Source: Anatilimnocola floriformis (lineage in GTDB: Bacteria; Planctomycetota; Planctomycetia; Pirellulales; Pirellulaceae). From it: a stretch of DNA of 64,000 bases. Position 1 is the first letter of the stretch, and the number at the start of each line of letters is the position of its first letter. The stretch lies in contig NZ_JAMLFW010000001.1 of assembly GCF_024256385.1 (NCBI RefSeq), positions 2,046,001 to 2,110,000 on the forward strand, given 5' to 3'. The notes under the pieces are model-generated. The model worked only from the letters and a program-made list of their open reading frames with translations, had not been told where the DNA came from and searched no databases. Below are positions 49,889 to 57,910 of the stretch, one piece after another. The translations under genes were made by a program, and so were the position numbers.

Positions 49889-51178
49889 ATGGCCGAGGAT
49901 CAAAAAATCGAGGGGCAGAAACCTGACGGCAAGAAGCCAAAAAAGGAGAAGGACATCCTCAAGCCGATGCATGTCAGCGAGCGCGATAAGAGGATTTTTC
50001 ACGAGGTGCGTGTCGACGGCCGATCGCAGACGGAGGTCGGCAGTAAGTACGGCCTCACGCAGCCGCGGGTGAGCAAAATTATCACGCGCGTCGAGCTTTG
50101 GTTGTCGCAGCCCGTCGCGAAGGATTTTGCCGAACTGCCGCGGGCCGATCGCCTGCGAGCCGCCGCGCGCCTTCACAAGATGCGACTCGAAAAAATGTAC
50201 GACGAAGCTCTCTCGGCGTGGGAGGCGTCGCGCAAACCGCGGACCATTCGCAAGACGAAAATGGTCAAGGGCGAGTCGGTTCCCGACCCTGAAGTGCAAT
50301 CGCAAAACGGCGACGCTCGGCTGTGGAAGTGCGTGATCATCGCGATGAAAGAGCTGTCGGCGTTCGAGGGTTTCAATGGCCGCGGCGAGGTCGATGCCTC
50401 GACGGCAGGCCGCGTGTGGGAACCGGTGCTGAAAGACGAAGCCGTGAATCGCGAAGTGAAACGCCGCACGATGCTCGGCATGTTCGACTCGCCCGGCGAT
50501 GAAGGAATTCCGGGAGCGTGGGGGAATGAGATGGCAGCGCGCAATGCGCAGCTTGCCGCCGATGGAGCCAATCAATCGACGGCGAGCGATGATCGCGCGG
50601 AGGAATATCAATCGGCATTCGACCACGGCTCGGCGGGAGCCTCGCCCTCCCTGAGCGACGACTGTGTAGAAGTTTGCGACCCACCCGTTAGTGGCTGTTA
50701 TAAAAGGTTATACGAAAACGGTAGTGAATCGACGAAAAGTGTTGAACAACAGTGTGTTACGACGAAAGAAAAAAGTGATAACCTGTTATATATAACAGGG
50801 TCAGTCGCCGGGAGGGCGACGCTCCCGCGGAGCCGCGCCGGTGAACCAGCCGCCGCCGGCGGAACCAATCCATCGAGCGGGAACGGCAAGCGAGCGGAAG
50901 GAAATCGAGCGGAAGGAAATCGAGCGGCCTCCGACCACGGCTCGGCAGGAGCCTCGCCCTCCCGCGGAACGCCCTCCCGAGAAACGCCCTCCCGAGAAAC
51001 GCCCTCCCGAGAAACGCCCGCCCGAGAAACGCCCGCCCGAGGAACGCCCGCCCAGGGAACGCCATTCCGGCAATTCCCCTCGCCGGAATTCATGGCGAGA
51101 AATACCGGCATGCCGATCGTCACCGTTCGGCAAATGACCCCGCCCTCGAAACGAGAATTCGGCATGCCGTATCCATAG
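49889..51178 (+). CDS. HTH protein with repeat-derived C-terminus
   Basis: This is 429 aa from ATG 49889, preceded by GAGGAG. Residues 1-240 look like a real protein: a Lys-rich N-terminus, then an HTH resembling sigma region 4 or phage terminase small subunits (GRSQTEVGSKYGLTQPRVSK) and a helical region. From about residue 245 (base 50620) the sequence becomes repeat material: DHGSAGASPS twice (from the GGGAGGGCGAGGCTCC family), an AT-rich stretch with a palindrome, and the tandem pentapeptide SRETP/ARETP. The ancestral stop has probably been lost by insertion of repeats. Function is unknown; DNA binding is likely. Confidence 0.65.
   Translation: MAEDQKIEGQKPDGKKPKKEKDILKPMHVSERDKRIFHEVRVDGRSQTEVGSKYGLTQPRVSKIITRVELWLSQPVAKDFAELPRADRLRAAARLHKMRLEKMYDEALSAWEASRKPRTIRKTKMVKGESVPDPEVQSQNGDARLWKCVIIAMKELSAFEGFNGRGEVDASTAGRVWEPVLKDEAVNREVKRRTMLGMFDSPGDEGIPGAWGNEMAARNAQLAADGANQSTASDDRAEEYQSAFDHGSAGASPSLSDDCVEVCDPPVSGCYKRLYENGSESTKSVEQQCVTTKEKSDNLLYITGSVAGRATLPRSRAGEPAAAGGTNPSSGNGKRAEGNRAEGNRAASDHGSAGASPSRGTPSRETPSRETPSRETPARETPARGTPAQGTPFRQFPSPEFMARNTGMPIVTVRQMTPPSKREFGMPYP
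50626..50651 (-). repeat. GGGAGGGCGAGGCTCC family repeat
   Basis: This 26-bp copy inside the HTH gene has the same sequence as 49673-49698 and translates as GSAGASPS in the gene's frame. Confidence 0.8.
50782..50799. repeat. perfect 18-bp AT-rich palindrome
   Basis: CCTGTTATATATAACAGG is its own reverse complement. It lies in an unusually AT-rich stretch (about 50695-50805) inside the HTH gene, just before a repeat copy. A related GTTATAAAAGGTTATAC lies at about 50697. It could be an operator, a hairpin or a mobile-element scar. Confidence 0.6.
50810..50836 (+). repeat. GGGAGGGCGAGGCTCC family repeat, variant
   Basis: GGGAGGGCGACGCTCCCGCG followed by GAGCCGC differs from the consensus at two or three bases and lies in the opposite orientation to the copy at 50938, so the two can pair as a hairpin. 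Confidence 0.6.
50891..50920 (+). repeat. 15-bp tandem repeat, two units
   Basis: CGAGCGGAAGGAAAT occurs twice in succession, followed by a partial third unit. It keeps the reading frame and adds the repeat AEGNR to the HTH protein. Confidence 0.8.
50938..50963 (-). repeat. GGGAGGGCGAGGCTCC family repeat
   Basis: This copy has one change (GGCAGG where others have GGCGGG) and again encodes GSAGASPS. The tandem pentapeptide array begins directly after it. Confidence 0.8.
50968..51057 (+). repeat. 15-bp tandem array, six units
   Basis: Six units of AACGCCCTCCCGAGA or close variants follow each other. The first three are identical and the last three drift to AACGCCCGCCCGAGG. Each unit encodes five residues (ETPSR type), so unit number can change without frameshift. 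The unit shares CCCTCCCG with the end of the neighbouring repeat and may have expanded from it. Confidence 0.85.
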
Positions 51179-51335
51179 ATCGAGTGGAGCCACCCAGGGG
51201 CTAGCATCTCGGTTATGCTGGTTTTCAGGCATCGTTTTGAGGTTGGAATTCGCCTTTTACGGAATGCCAGCAGCCTGATATAGTCCGCGCCGTCGTAGCT
51301 TTGCTGGTTTCGCTGCCCGTCTTGAGGGACGAAGC

Positions 51336-52979
51336 ATGTCTGCTGCTTGGATGTTGATCTGTCTCACGTTCGCCGTCGATCCGGCGCCCGCTGCGCAAAA
51401 CGCCGCGGCCGATGAGGCTCCCGATGCGGTCGTGGTTTGCCCGCGGACGTTTGTCGGGGCGCTCGAACCGTTGCTGGCCCATCGCCATGCGCAGGGGCAT
51501 CGGTTCACCTACGTGCCGAATAACTGGAGCCCTGAAGAGATCAAGGCTGGCATCAAGAAGGCCGCCGCTCGCGGCAGCCTCAAGTATGTGTTGCTGGTCG
51601 GCGATGCCGAACCATCGGCGGCGACGAACGTGCTCACGCGGCAGCGCTGCATTCCGGCTCACTACGTCGATGCCAAGGTGAATGTGAAATTCGGCAGCGA
51701 GCCGCAGATTGCCACCGACAATTGGTATGCCGATTTGGATGACGACAATCTCCCCGATCTGGCTATCGGTCGCATTCCGGCCGACACGCCGAAGCAGGTG
51801 GCCGATGTTGTCGCGAAGATTATCGCTTACGAAAACTCGCTCGATTACGGCGAATGGCGACAGCGGATCAATTTCGTCGCCGGCGTCGGCGGTTTCGGCG
51901 GCGTGATCGATCCGATGATCGAAGGGACCACGCGCAAGTTTCTCACCGACGGCATTCCGGCGGGTTATACGACCAACATGACCTACGGCAGCTGGCGAAG
52001 TCCGTTCTGCCCCGACCCGCGCAAGTTCAGCGACGTCTCGCTGCAGCAGCACAACGACGGCTGCTTGTTCTGGGTTTATATCGGGCACGGCGCGCACAAC
52101 TCGCTCGACAAAATCGTCGTGCCGGGCGCTCGCTTTCACATTCTCGATGTGAATGACGCTCACAAGCTGAAGTGCCAGAATCGGTCGCCAATTGCGGTGA
52201 TGCTGGCCTGTTACACCGCGGCTTACGATGCCGAAGAAGACTGCCTTGCCGAGACCATGCTCGCCGCGCCGGGCGGTCCGGTGGCTGTGTATGGCGGTTC
52301 GCGCGTGACCATGCCGTACGCGATGGCGGTGATGGGATCGGCCCTGATGGAGCAATATTTCAAGCAACGCCCGGAGACACTAGGCGATGCGATCTTGAAT
52401 GCGAAGCGCGAGATGGTCAAGCCGCTCGACGAAACCAATCCGCTAAAGAACACGAACCGCCTGTTGCTCGATGCCCTCGCCGGCATGATGAGCCCCACGC
52501 GGCAGCACCTGGCCGATGAACGTCTGGAGCACATGCACCTGTTCAATCTCATCGGCGATCCGATGACGAAGCTCGCCCATCCGGAAGTGGTGAAGCTAAC
52601 CGCTCCTCGCGATGCGAATCCGGGACAAACGATCGAAGTCAGCGGCGAATCGACCCTCGGCGGCAAGGCCGTGCTCGAACTCTGCTGCCGCCGCGATTGC
52701 TTCAAGTCGGAGCTGCCGGCCCGCGATCATTTCGATCCTTCGAACGCTGGCCTGGCCGCGCTGCAACCTGTTTACGAAGCGGCCAATGACCGCAGCTGGG
52801 CCAAGTATCAGCTGCAACTGCCGGTCGGCGCCTTCACGACCAAGATCGTCGTGCCCCAAGAATGCCTCGGCGCTTGCCACGTGCGCATGTACGTGCAAGG
52901 CGAAAAAGCCCACGCACTCGGCAGTGCGAATCTGTACGTCAAACCGGTGAAGCTGGTCGAACACACGGAAGCGAACTAG
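51336..52979 (+). CDS. gingipain-like (C25) secreted cysteine peptidase
   Basis: This 547-aa protein has a short N-terminal hydrophobic segment (SAAWMLICLTFA). The C25 pattern is clear: a strand with LLVGDAEP, TDNWYADLDDDNLPDLAIGR, the catalytic His in VYIGHGAHNSLD (about 252) and the catalytic Cys in VMLACYTAAYD (about 291). The C-terminal 130 residues are beta-rich, like an Ig-type domain. Unlike Porphyromonas gingipains there is no obvious propeptide or T9SS sorting domain, and the signal peptide is short. It probably acts in the periplasm or outside. The DUF3754 gene begins 19 bp downstream. Confidence 0.85.
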   Translation: MSAAWMLICLTFAVDPAPAAQNAAADEAPDAVVVCPRTFVGALEPLLAHRHAQGHRFTYVPNNWSPEEIKAGIKKAAARGSLKYVLLVGDAEPSAATNVLTRQRCIPAHYVDAKVNVKFGSEPQIATDNWYADLDDDNLPDLAIGRIPADTPKQVADVVAKIIAYENSLDYGEWRQRINFVAGVGGFGGVIDPMIEGTTRKFLTDGIPAGYTTNMTYGSWRSPFCPDPRKFSDVSLQQHNDGCLFWVYIGHGAHNSLDKIVVPGARFHILDVNDAHKLKCQNRSPIAVMLACYTAAYDAEEDCLAETMLAAPGGPVAVYGGSRVTMPYAMAVMGSALMEQYFKQRPETLGDAILNAKREMVKPLDETNPLKNTNRLLLDALAGMMSPTRQHLADERLEHMHLFNLIGDPMTKLAHPEVVKLTAPRDANPGQTIEVSGESTLGGKAVLELCCRRDCFKSELPARDHFDPSNAGLAALQPVYEAANDRSWAKYQLQLPVGAFTTKIVVPQECLGACHVRMYVQGEKAHALGSANLYVKPVKLVEHTEAN

Positions 52980-52998
52980 TTGTAAGGAGCCTGCTGCG

Positions 52999-54315
52999 AT
53001 GACCACGCCTCATCAACCGTCGTCGACGCCGTCCAAAAAGACGCTCGCGCCGAGTTCGGTCGCGCGCGAGTTGCCCCGCGATGAAAACGCGCGGCCGCTC
53101 GAGCACTTCATTCCGATTCGCAAAGCCGACCTCGTTCGCATCTTGAGCAACGATCCCGGCTTGGAGTTGCACGAGCGCGAGTCGTTTGCCCATTTCTGCA
53201 AACTGCTCGAAGCGACGCTGCATCACGACTTTCATTCGCACCTGGATGAACTGAAAGATGCCTACGCACCCTTCGATCCCGATGCCGAACCCAAGCCGCG
53301 GGAAAAACTGACGCTCGAGCAGCGCGAGAGTCATGCGCAGAAATTATTTCAGCGTTTTGACGAGCTGATGACGAAGGCAAACTTTCGCCGACTGTCGGAT
53401 GAAGAGTTGCAGTACTCGCTGAACACCAGCAACGAATCGGGCGTGACGATCACGGCGAACCTCGACATCTTCGACCGCCTCGATATCTATGTGCGCGGCG
53501 ATGTGATTGGCAAGAAGACCGTGCGTAATTGGTCACGCCTCGGCAAACCAAAAGAAGTCGAAATCTGCACGTATCAGCGGCTAGCCGTGATGTTTCGCCT
53601 GAAACCGGGCGCCGACAGCAAACAGCCGATCGATCCCTCGGCGGTTGTGCTCAAGCTCTTCAAGAACATTCCCAAGTCCGATATCGAAATGCTGCTTCCC
53701 GGCACCACGGTGCGCATGACGCTGTTCGACAAGGGCAAGATCATCATTCCGACTCTCTCGGGCGTGGTGATCACGCTGGTGAAGATTCTGCAGGGAGCGG
53801 TCGCGCTGGCCTTTGCCAGTTTGCATGGCGCGGTGGCGTTTCTGGCGCTGATCAGCGGCGTGTTTGGCTATGGCTTGCGGTCGTTCTATGGTTATTTGAA
53901 TACGCGCGATCGTTATCACTTGAACCTGACGCGGAGCTTGTATTTTCAAAATCTCGATGGCAACGCCGGGGTGATTCATCGCCTGCTGGATGAAGCCGAA
54001 GAACAGGAATTTCGCGAAGTGGTGCTGGCCTGGTGGTTGCTGCGGCAGAGTGGTTTCGCGGCACTGACCAGCGAACAACTCGATCGCGCCACCGAAGCCT
54101 GGCTCGAAAAACAGCTGGGATTGAAGGTTGATTTTGAAGTCAGCGATGCCCTGGCTAAGCTGCAACGGATGAATCTTTGCCGAGAGTTGCCGGGCGGGAA
54201 GTTTCGCGCCGTGGATCTCGAAGCGGCGCTGGTCAGCTTGGATCGCGCTTGGGATTCGCAGTTTGAGTTCAATCAACAAGCACAGTCGACATTGCCGATT
54301 CGGCGGGCCGCGTAG
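52999..54315 (+). CDS. DUF3754 (TMEM143-like) membrane protein
   Basis: This 438-aa protein has a soluble N-terminal part of about 240 residues with LDIFDRLDIYVRGDVIGKKT, then two close membrane helices (about 252-290: VVITLVKILQGAVALAF and FLALISGVFGYGLRSF) and a C-terminal soluble region including YHLNLTRSLYFQNLDGN. This order is typical of DUF3754, related to eukaryotic TMEM143. Function is unknown. It begins 19 bp after the C25 peptidase and is followed 5 bp later by a NUDIX gene, so the three may be one operon. Confidence 0.85.
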   Translation: MTTPHQPSSTPSKKTLAPSSVARELPRDENARPLEHFIPIRKADLVRILSNDPGLELHERESFAHFCKLLEATLHHDFHSHLDELKDAYAPFDPDAEPKPREKLTLEQRESHAQKLFQRFDELMTKANFRRLSDEELQYSLNTSNESGVTITANLDIFDRLDIYVRGDVIGKKTVRNWSRLGKPKEVEICTYQRLAVMFRLKPGADSKQPIDPSAVVLKLFKNIPKSDIEMLLPGTTVRMTLFDKGKIIIPTLSGVVITLVKILQGAVALAFASLHGAVAFLALISGVFGYGLRSFYGYLNTRDRYHLNLTRSLYFQNLDGNAGVIHRLLDEAEEQEFREVVLAWWLLRQSGFAALTSEQLDRATEAWLEKQLGLKVDFEVSDALAKLQRMNLCRELPGGKFRAVDLEAALVSLDRAWDSQFEFNQQAQSTLPIRRAA

Positions 54316-54320
54316 TTGCC

Positions 54321-54731
54321 ATGGCTGGAGTTGCTGCTGTCGTCCTGCGGGGCGAAAAGTTTCTCGTCATCCGGCGTTCGCAGACGGTGCGTTCGCCGGG
54401 CAAGTACTGCTTTCCTGGCGGCAGCATCGAGGCTGGAGAGACCGAAGCACAGGCCGTGGTGCGGGAGTTTTCGGAAGAGCTCGGCGCGCCGATCCGGCCC
54501 ATCGTGCGGCTGTGGTCGAGCGTGACGATCACTCACGTTGCGCTCGGTTGGTGGCAGGTGGCGCTCGCGGAAGATCAGCCACTCACGGCGAATCCGCTGG
54601 AAGTCGAATCGATTCATTGGTTGACGCGCGAAGAAGCGCTCGCACTGCCGGAGCTGTTGCCGAGCAATCGCGACTTTTACGATGCCTGGCAGCGTGGCGT
54701 TTTCACGTTCCGAAGTGAATCAGGCGGTTGA
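54321..54731 (+). CDS. NUDIX hydrolase
   Basis: This 136-aa protein holds a perfect Nudix box: GSIEAGETEAQAVVREFSEE followed by LGA, which supplies the metal-binding glutamates. It probably hydrolyses a nucleoside diphosphate derivative; the substrate is not readable. It starts 5 bp after DUF3754. Its 3' end overlaps the end of the convergent histidine kinase gene by 12 bases. Confidence 0.92.
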   Translation: MAGVAAVVLRGEKFLVIRRSQTVRSPGKYCFPGGSIEAGETEAQAVVREFSEELGAPIRPIVRLWSSVTITHVALGWWQVALAEDQPLTANPLEVESIHWLTREEALALPELLPSNRDFYDAWQRGVFTFRSESGG

Positions 54732-56387
54732 CGGGAGCAGATCGTCAATCGTCTTCACGAGCAGCGCGTGTTCGACTGGTTTGACGAGGTGGGCATCGAA
54801 ACCGGCTTCACGCGTTTGGCGGCGGTCGGATTCCTGGCCCCAGCCGGTGAGGGCGACGATCTTGATGCGCTGGCCCCACGGCTGCGTGCGAATCGCGCGA
54901 CAGGCCTGGTAGCCATCCATGATCGGCATGCCGATGTCGAGCAGGATGATCTCGGGTTGAAACTGCTCGGCCTTGGTGACGGCTTCCTGGCCATCGTGCG
55001 CGGTCTGCAGTTCGTTGCCCGTGATCTTCAGCAGCATGGCGAGCGTGATGGCTGAGTCGCGGTTGTCGTCGACAACCAGAATCTTTCGCCGACCTTTCTT
55101 CGTGGTTAGTTCAGTATCGACCGGCGGCCGCGGCTGTGGACCGGCGGCGAGCGCCGGAAGTCGCACGGTGAACTCGGTTCCCTGGTTTGTTCCTTCGCTG
55201 TGAGCGGTGACGGTTCCTTCGTGCATTTCGACGAGGCGTTTGACGAGCGTCAAGCCGATGCCGAGGCCTCCTTGCGCGCGATCCAAGGTGCGATCGAGTT
55301 GCGAGAACATTTCAAAAGCCCGCGGCATGAGTTCCGGCGGAATACCGATGCCATTGTCACGGACGCGGATTAGCACGTCGCCGTCGCCCCGTCGCACGCT
55401 GATGGCGATTCGGCCGCCGGGCTCGGTGTATTTGCAGGCGTTGGTCAGCAGATTGCCGAGCACCTGCACCAGCCGAGCGGAATCGGCATGCACGTGGATC
55501 GGCTGCGCGGGGAGATCGATCTTGAGTTCATGGCGCGCCGAGTCGATTTGCGGCTGGCAGGCTTCGACAGCGTTGTTCACAATGTCGGCGACGGAGACGC
55601 TCTCGCGGCGGAGCGCGAGACGATTGCGACTGATGCGGCTGACATCGAGCAAGTCATCGACAAGGCGAACCATTTGCGACATCTGCCGCTCCATGGTTCC
55701 CCGCGATTGGGCGATGACTTCCGGATTATTGTCGGCCCGCTTCATCACTTCCAGCGAGTTGCGAATCGGCGCGAGTGGGTTGCGTAGCTCATGCGCGAGC
55801 GTGGCCAGGAACTCGTCCTTTTTGCGATCTGTTTCTTTGAGCGCTTGTTCGCTCTGCTGAAGTGCGGCTACCGTCACACGCAGTTGCTCGTCTTGTTGCG
55901 CGAGATCCGTCGTGCGCTGCGCGACTCGCCGTTCGAGTTCCGCATTGGCTTGTTGCAAGGCTTGTTCGGCTTGCTGGCGAGCCTTGATCTCGCGCTCGAG
56001 CTCTTCGGGACTGCGCATCGCGAGAACATTGGGCACGACACCGAACAGCGAAAAGACCGTCGCCCATGACACTACGGCGGTGAAGAGTTTGATCATTCCG
56101 GCCAGACGATACGCGGGCCAGTAGAAGATGATGGCTTCCATCAGATGCGTCGTGCCGCAAGCGAGGATGAACGCGCCGAACAGCAGAAAGATGGTGCGAA
56201 ACGGCAGGTCTTGGCGGCGGAAAAGAAAGTAAGCCAGCACGAGTGGGATCGCGACGTAAGCGCCCCATACACCGAGATCGGAAACAATGTGCAGCCAGCC
56301 CAGCCAGGGCGTTTCACTCCAACCGCTGCCACATTGCCAACGCGCGGGAAAGCCGGCAGGGCTGAACAACCGTGCGAGAAACTCCAC
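54720..56387 (-). CDS. hybrid histidine kinase with ethylene-receptor-type sensor
   Basis: This is a 555-aa protein. Residues 30-135 have three membrane helices and match the ligand-binding domain of plant ETR1: Asp37, Tyr44, Ile74, Cys77 and His81 correspond to ETR1 Asp25, Tyr32, Ile62, Cys65 and His69 with one constant offset of 12. The shared text includes FGAFI..CG.THL and TAVVSWAT. Cys and His bind the copper that holds ethylene in ETR1. A coiled coil (about 130-190), HisKA (LAHELRNPLAP), HATPase_c (DNGIGIPPEL, GGLGIGLTLV) and a receiver (LLDIGMPIMDG) follow. There is no GAF domain, unlike ETR1. It probably senses ethylene or another small ligand at the membrane. No dedicated regulator gene is adjacent. 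Confidence 0.92.
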   Translation of the reverse strand: MEFLARLFSPAGFPARWQCGSGWSETPWLGWLHIVSDLGVWGAYVAIPLVLAYFLFRRQDLPFRTIFLLFGAFILACGTTHLMEAIIFYWPAYRLAGMIKLFTAVVSWATVFSLFGVVPNVLAMRSPEELEREIKARQQAEQALQQANAELERRVAQRTTDLAQQDEQLRVTVAALQQSEQALKETDRKKDEFLATLAHELRNPLAPIRNSLEVMKRADNNPEVIAQSRGTMERQMSQMVRLVDDLLDVSRISRNRLALRRESVSVADIVNNAVEACQPQIDSARHELKIDLPAQPIHVHADSARLVQVLGNLLTNACKYTEPGGRIAISVRRGDGDVLIRVRDNGIGIPPELMPRAFEMFSQLDRTLDRAQGGLGIGLTLVKRLVEMHEGTVTAHSEGTNQGTEFTVRLPALAAGPQPRPPVDTELTTKKGRRKILVVDDNRDSAITLAMLLKITGNELQTAHDGQEAVTKAEQFQPEIILLDIGMPIMDGYQACRAIRTQPWGQRIKIVALTGWGQESDRRQTREAGFDAHLVKPVEHALLVKTIDDLLPSTA

Positions 56388-56520
56388 GGGATCGCTCCGT
56401 CATCACGAACTCAGTTCCTCTTCGCACCAGCCAGGGCATTCCTTTGACTGGCAAAAACACTTGGTGCGAAGAAGGGGGCATTCTAGCGGATGAGCGAGGT
56501 GGTCAACAGCGGCATGCGGG

Positions 56521-57303
56521 TTATGCGTTGCCGCTCAAATCGGCCTTCAGGTTGATTGCTTTGCCGCGCAAACCGGGAATGAGCATCGGCGTTTCGTCGC
56601 GATAGCGGGCGTACGACTGGCCGTGATAAGCGAGCAGGTCGCGCTCTTCCCAGCGAATGGCAAGGAGGATGTAAACGAACATTCCGCCCGCAAACAACAG
56701 GTGCGAAACGGTCATCGTCGGCGCGGCCCAAAAAACCGTGAGCCAACCAACATATAGCGGATGGCGAATCCAGCGATATGGTCCCGGCGTGCGAAACGGC
56801 AGGCCCGTGTATTCACGTCCTTGGTAAAAGAGCCAGACTTGTCGCAGGCCGAAGAGATCGAAATGGTTGATCAACAGCGTCGAGCCCACCACGATCAGCC
56901 AACCGCTCAAGTAGAGAGCGTAAGTGGCCGTTCGCAGCCATGGCGATTGCACATGCCAGATCACGCCGCCGATGGGTTCCCACAGCGCGACGATCAGGCC
57001 GAGAGCAACGCACGACAGCACGAGGTAGGTGCTTCGTTCAACCGGTTCGGGAACGTATTTGGTCCACCAGCGTTTGAACCACGGCCTCGCCATCACGCTG
57101 TGTTGGACCGCAAATAGCGTCAGCAAACCACAGTCGATCAGAATCGCCAGCAGCATACCGGAGACCGACGTACTGCGCGATGCCGAGTCGATGGTCCGCT
57201 TCAGCCAGAAGTTGCCGAGAAAGCAAAGGGCAAAAACGGAGGTAAACAAAAATAAGGCGTAAGCGAACAAGCCATACGCCAGAGCAGCCAGGCGATTTAA
57301 CAC
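56521..57303 (-). CDS. mddA-like: MddA-like methanethiol S-methyltransferase
   Basis: This 260-aa membrane protein has about six hydrophobic segments and belongs to the NnrU/isoprenylcysteine-methyltransferase-like fold. Marks of the MddA group are AVQHSVMARPWFK, NHFDLFGLRQVWL, and PGPYRWIRHPLYVGWL (SAM-binding region). MddA turns methanethiol into dimethyl sulfide. Activity on methanethiol is predicted from family resemblance only. It stands alone between the sensor kinase and PII genes. Confidence 0.85.
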   Translation of the reverse strand: MLNRLAALAYGLFAYALFLFTSVFALCFLGNFWLKRTIDSASRSTSVSGMLLAILIDCGLLTLFAVQHSVMARPWFKRWWTKYVPEPVERSTYLVLSCVALGLIVALWEPIGGVIWHVQSPWLRTATYALYLSGWLIVVGSTLLINHFDLFGLRQVWLFYQGREYTGLPFRTPGPYRWIRHPLYVGWLTVFWAAPTMTVSHLLFAGGMFVYILLAIRWEERDLLAYHGQSYARYRDETPMLIPGLRGKAINLKADLSGNA

Positions 57304-57433
57304 GGGACGACCTCGGTAGGCGGGTTGGAAGGAGCAGCAGAGTTACCAGGCGCGACTTCTTGCCAAAAGTGACAGGGAATTTCGCCGGGGACTAACAGCA
57401 CTATCCGCAAGCCATGACCGCCGCGGCCAAAAA

Positions 57434-57784
57434 TTACGAGATTCCTTCGGGCCCACGTACCGTGTCGCTAAGTCGAATCACTTCTTCCACCGGCAGCACA
57501 AAGACCTTGCCATCACCGATGTTGCCATCGGGGCCGGTGCGGGCGACCTGGGTGATGGTTTCCAGCGTCGGCTCGAGAAAATCCTCGTTCACGGCGATTT
57601 CGAGAGCGACCTTCCGCAGCAGATTCGTTTTGTATTCCGCGCCGCGATAGGTGGCCGCCTGCCCTTTTTGCCGGCCAAAGCCCTGAGCATCGCAAACGGT
57701 CATCCGCTCGACGCCAATTTTGGCGAGGGCTTCTTGCACGGCCCGCAATTTGGTCGGTTGAATCAAGGCGAGAATCAAACGCAT
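57434..57784 (-). CDS. glnB-like: PII nitrogen regulatory protein
   Basis: This 116-aa protein starts at ATG 57784 (MRLILALIQPTKL). The T-loop reads KGQAATYRGAEYKTNLLRK with Tyr51 at the position uridylylated in proteobacterial GlnB. The C-terminal signature GDGKVFVLPVEEVIRLSD is present. PII binds ATP/ADP and 2-oxoglutarate and controls nitrogen uptake and assimilation. Neither amtB nor glnA is adjacent, so the target cannot be inferred from context. Confidence 0.93.
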   Translation of the reverse strand: MRLILALIQPTKLRAVQEALAKIGVERMTVCDAQGFGRQKGQAATYRGAEYKTNLLRKVALEIAVNEDFLEPTLETITQVARTGPDGNIGDGKVFVLPVEEVIRLSDTVRGPEGIS

Positions 57785-57910
57785 GCCAGGTTCCTGCTTC
57801 GGCAAAGCTCCGAAGAATCTATGGAGAGGATTTCGTAAAGTATACTCATCGCCACCGTCTCTGCGGCGGTGGTTCATCCGCTTTTGCCTTACTCCTTTGA
57901 TCGATTCAAA

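Noticed and set aside
50891-51057. Possible CRISPR array
   Set aside because: The units are 15 bp and directly adjacent, with no unique spacers and no cas genes. It is a coding tandem repeat.
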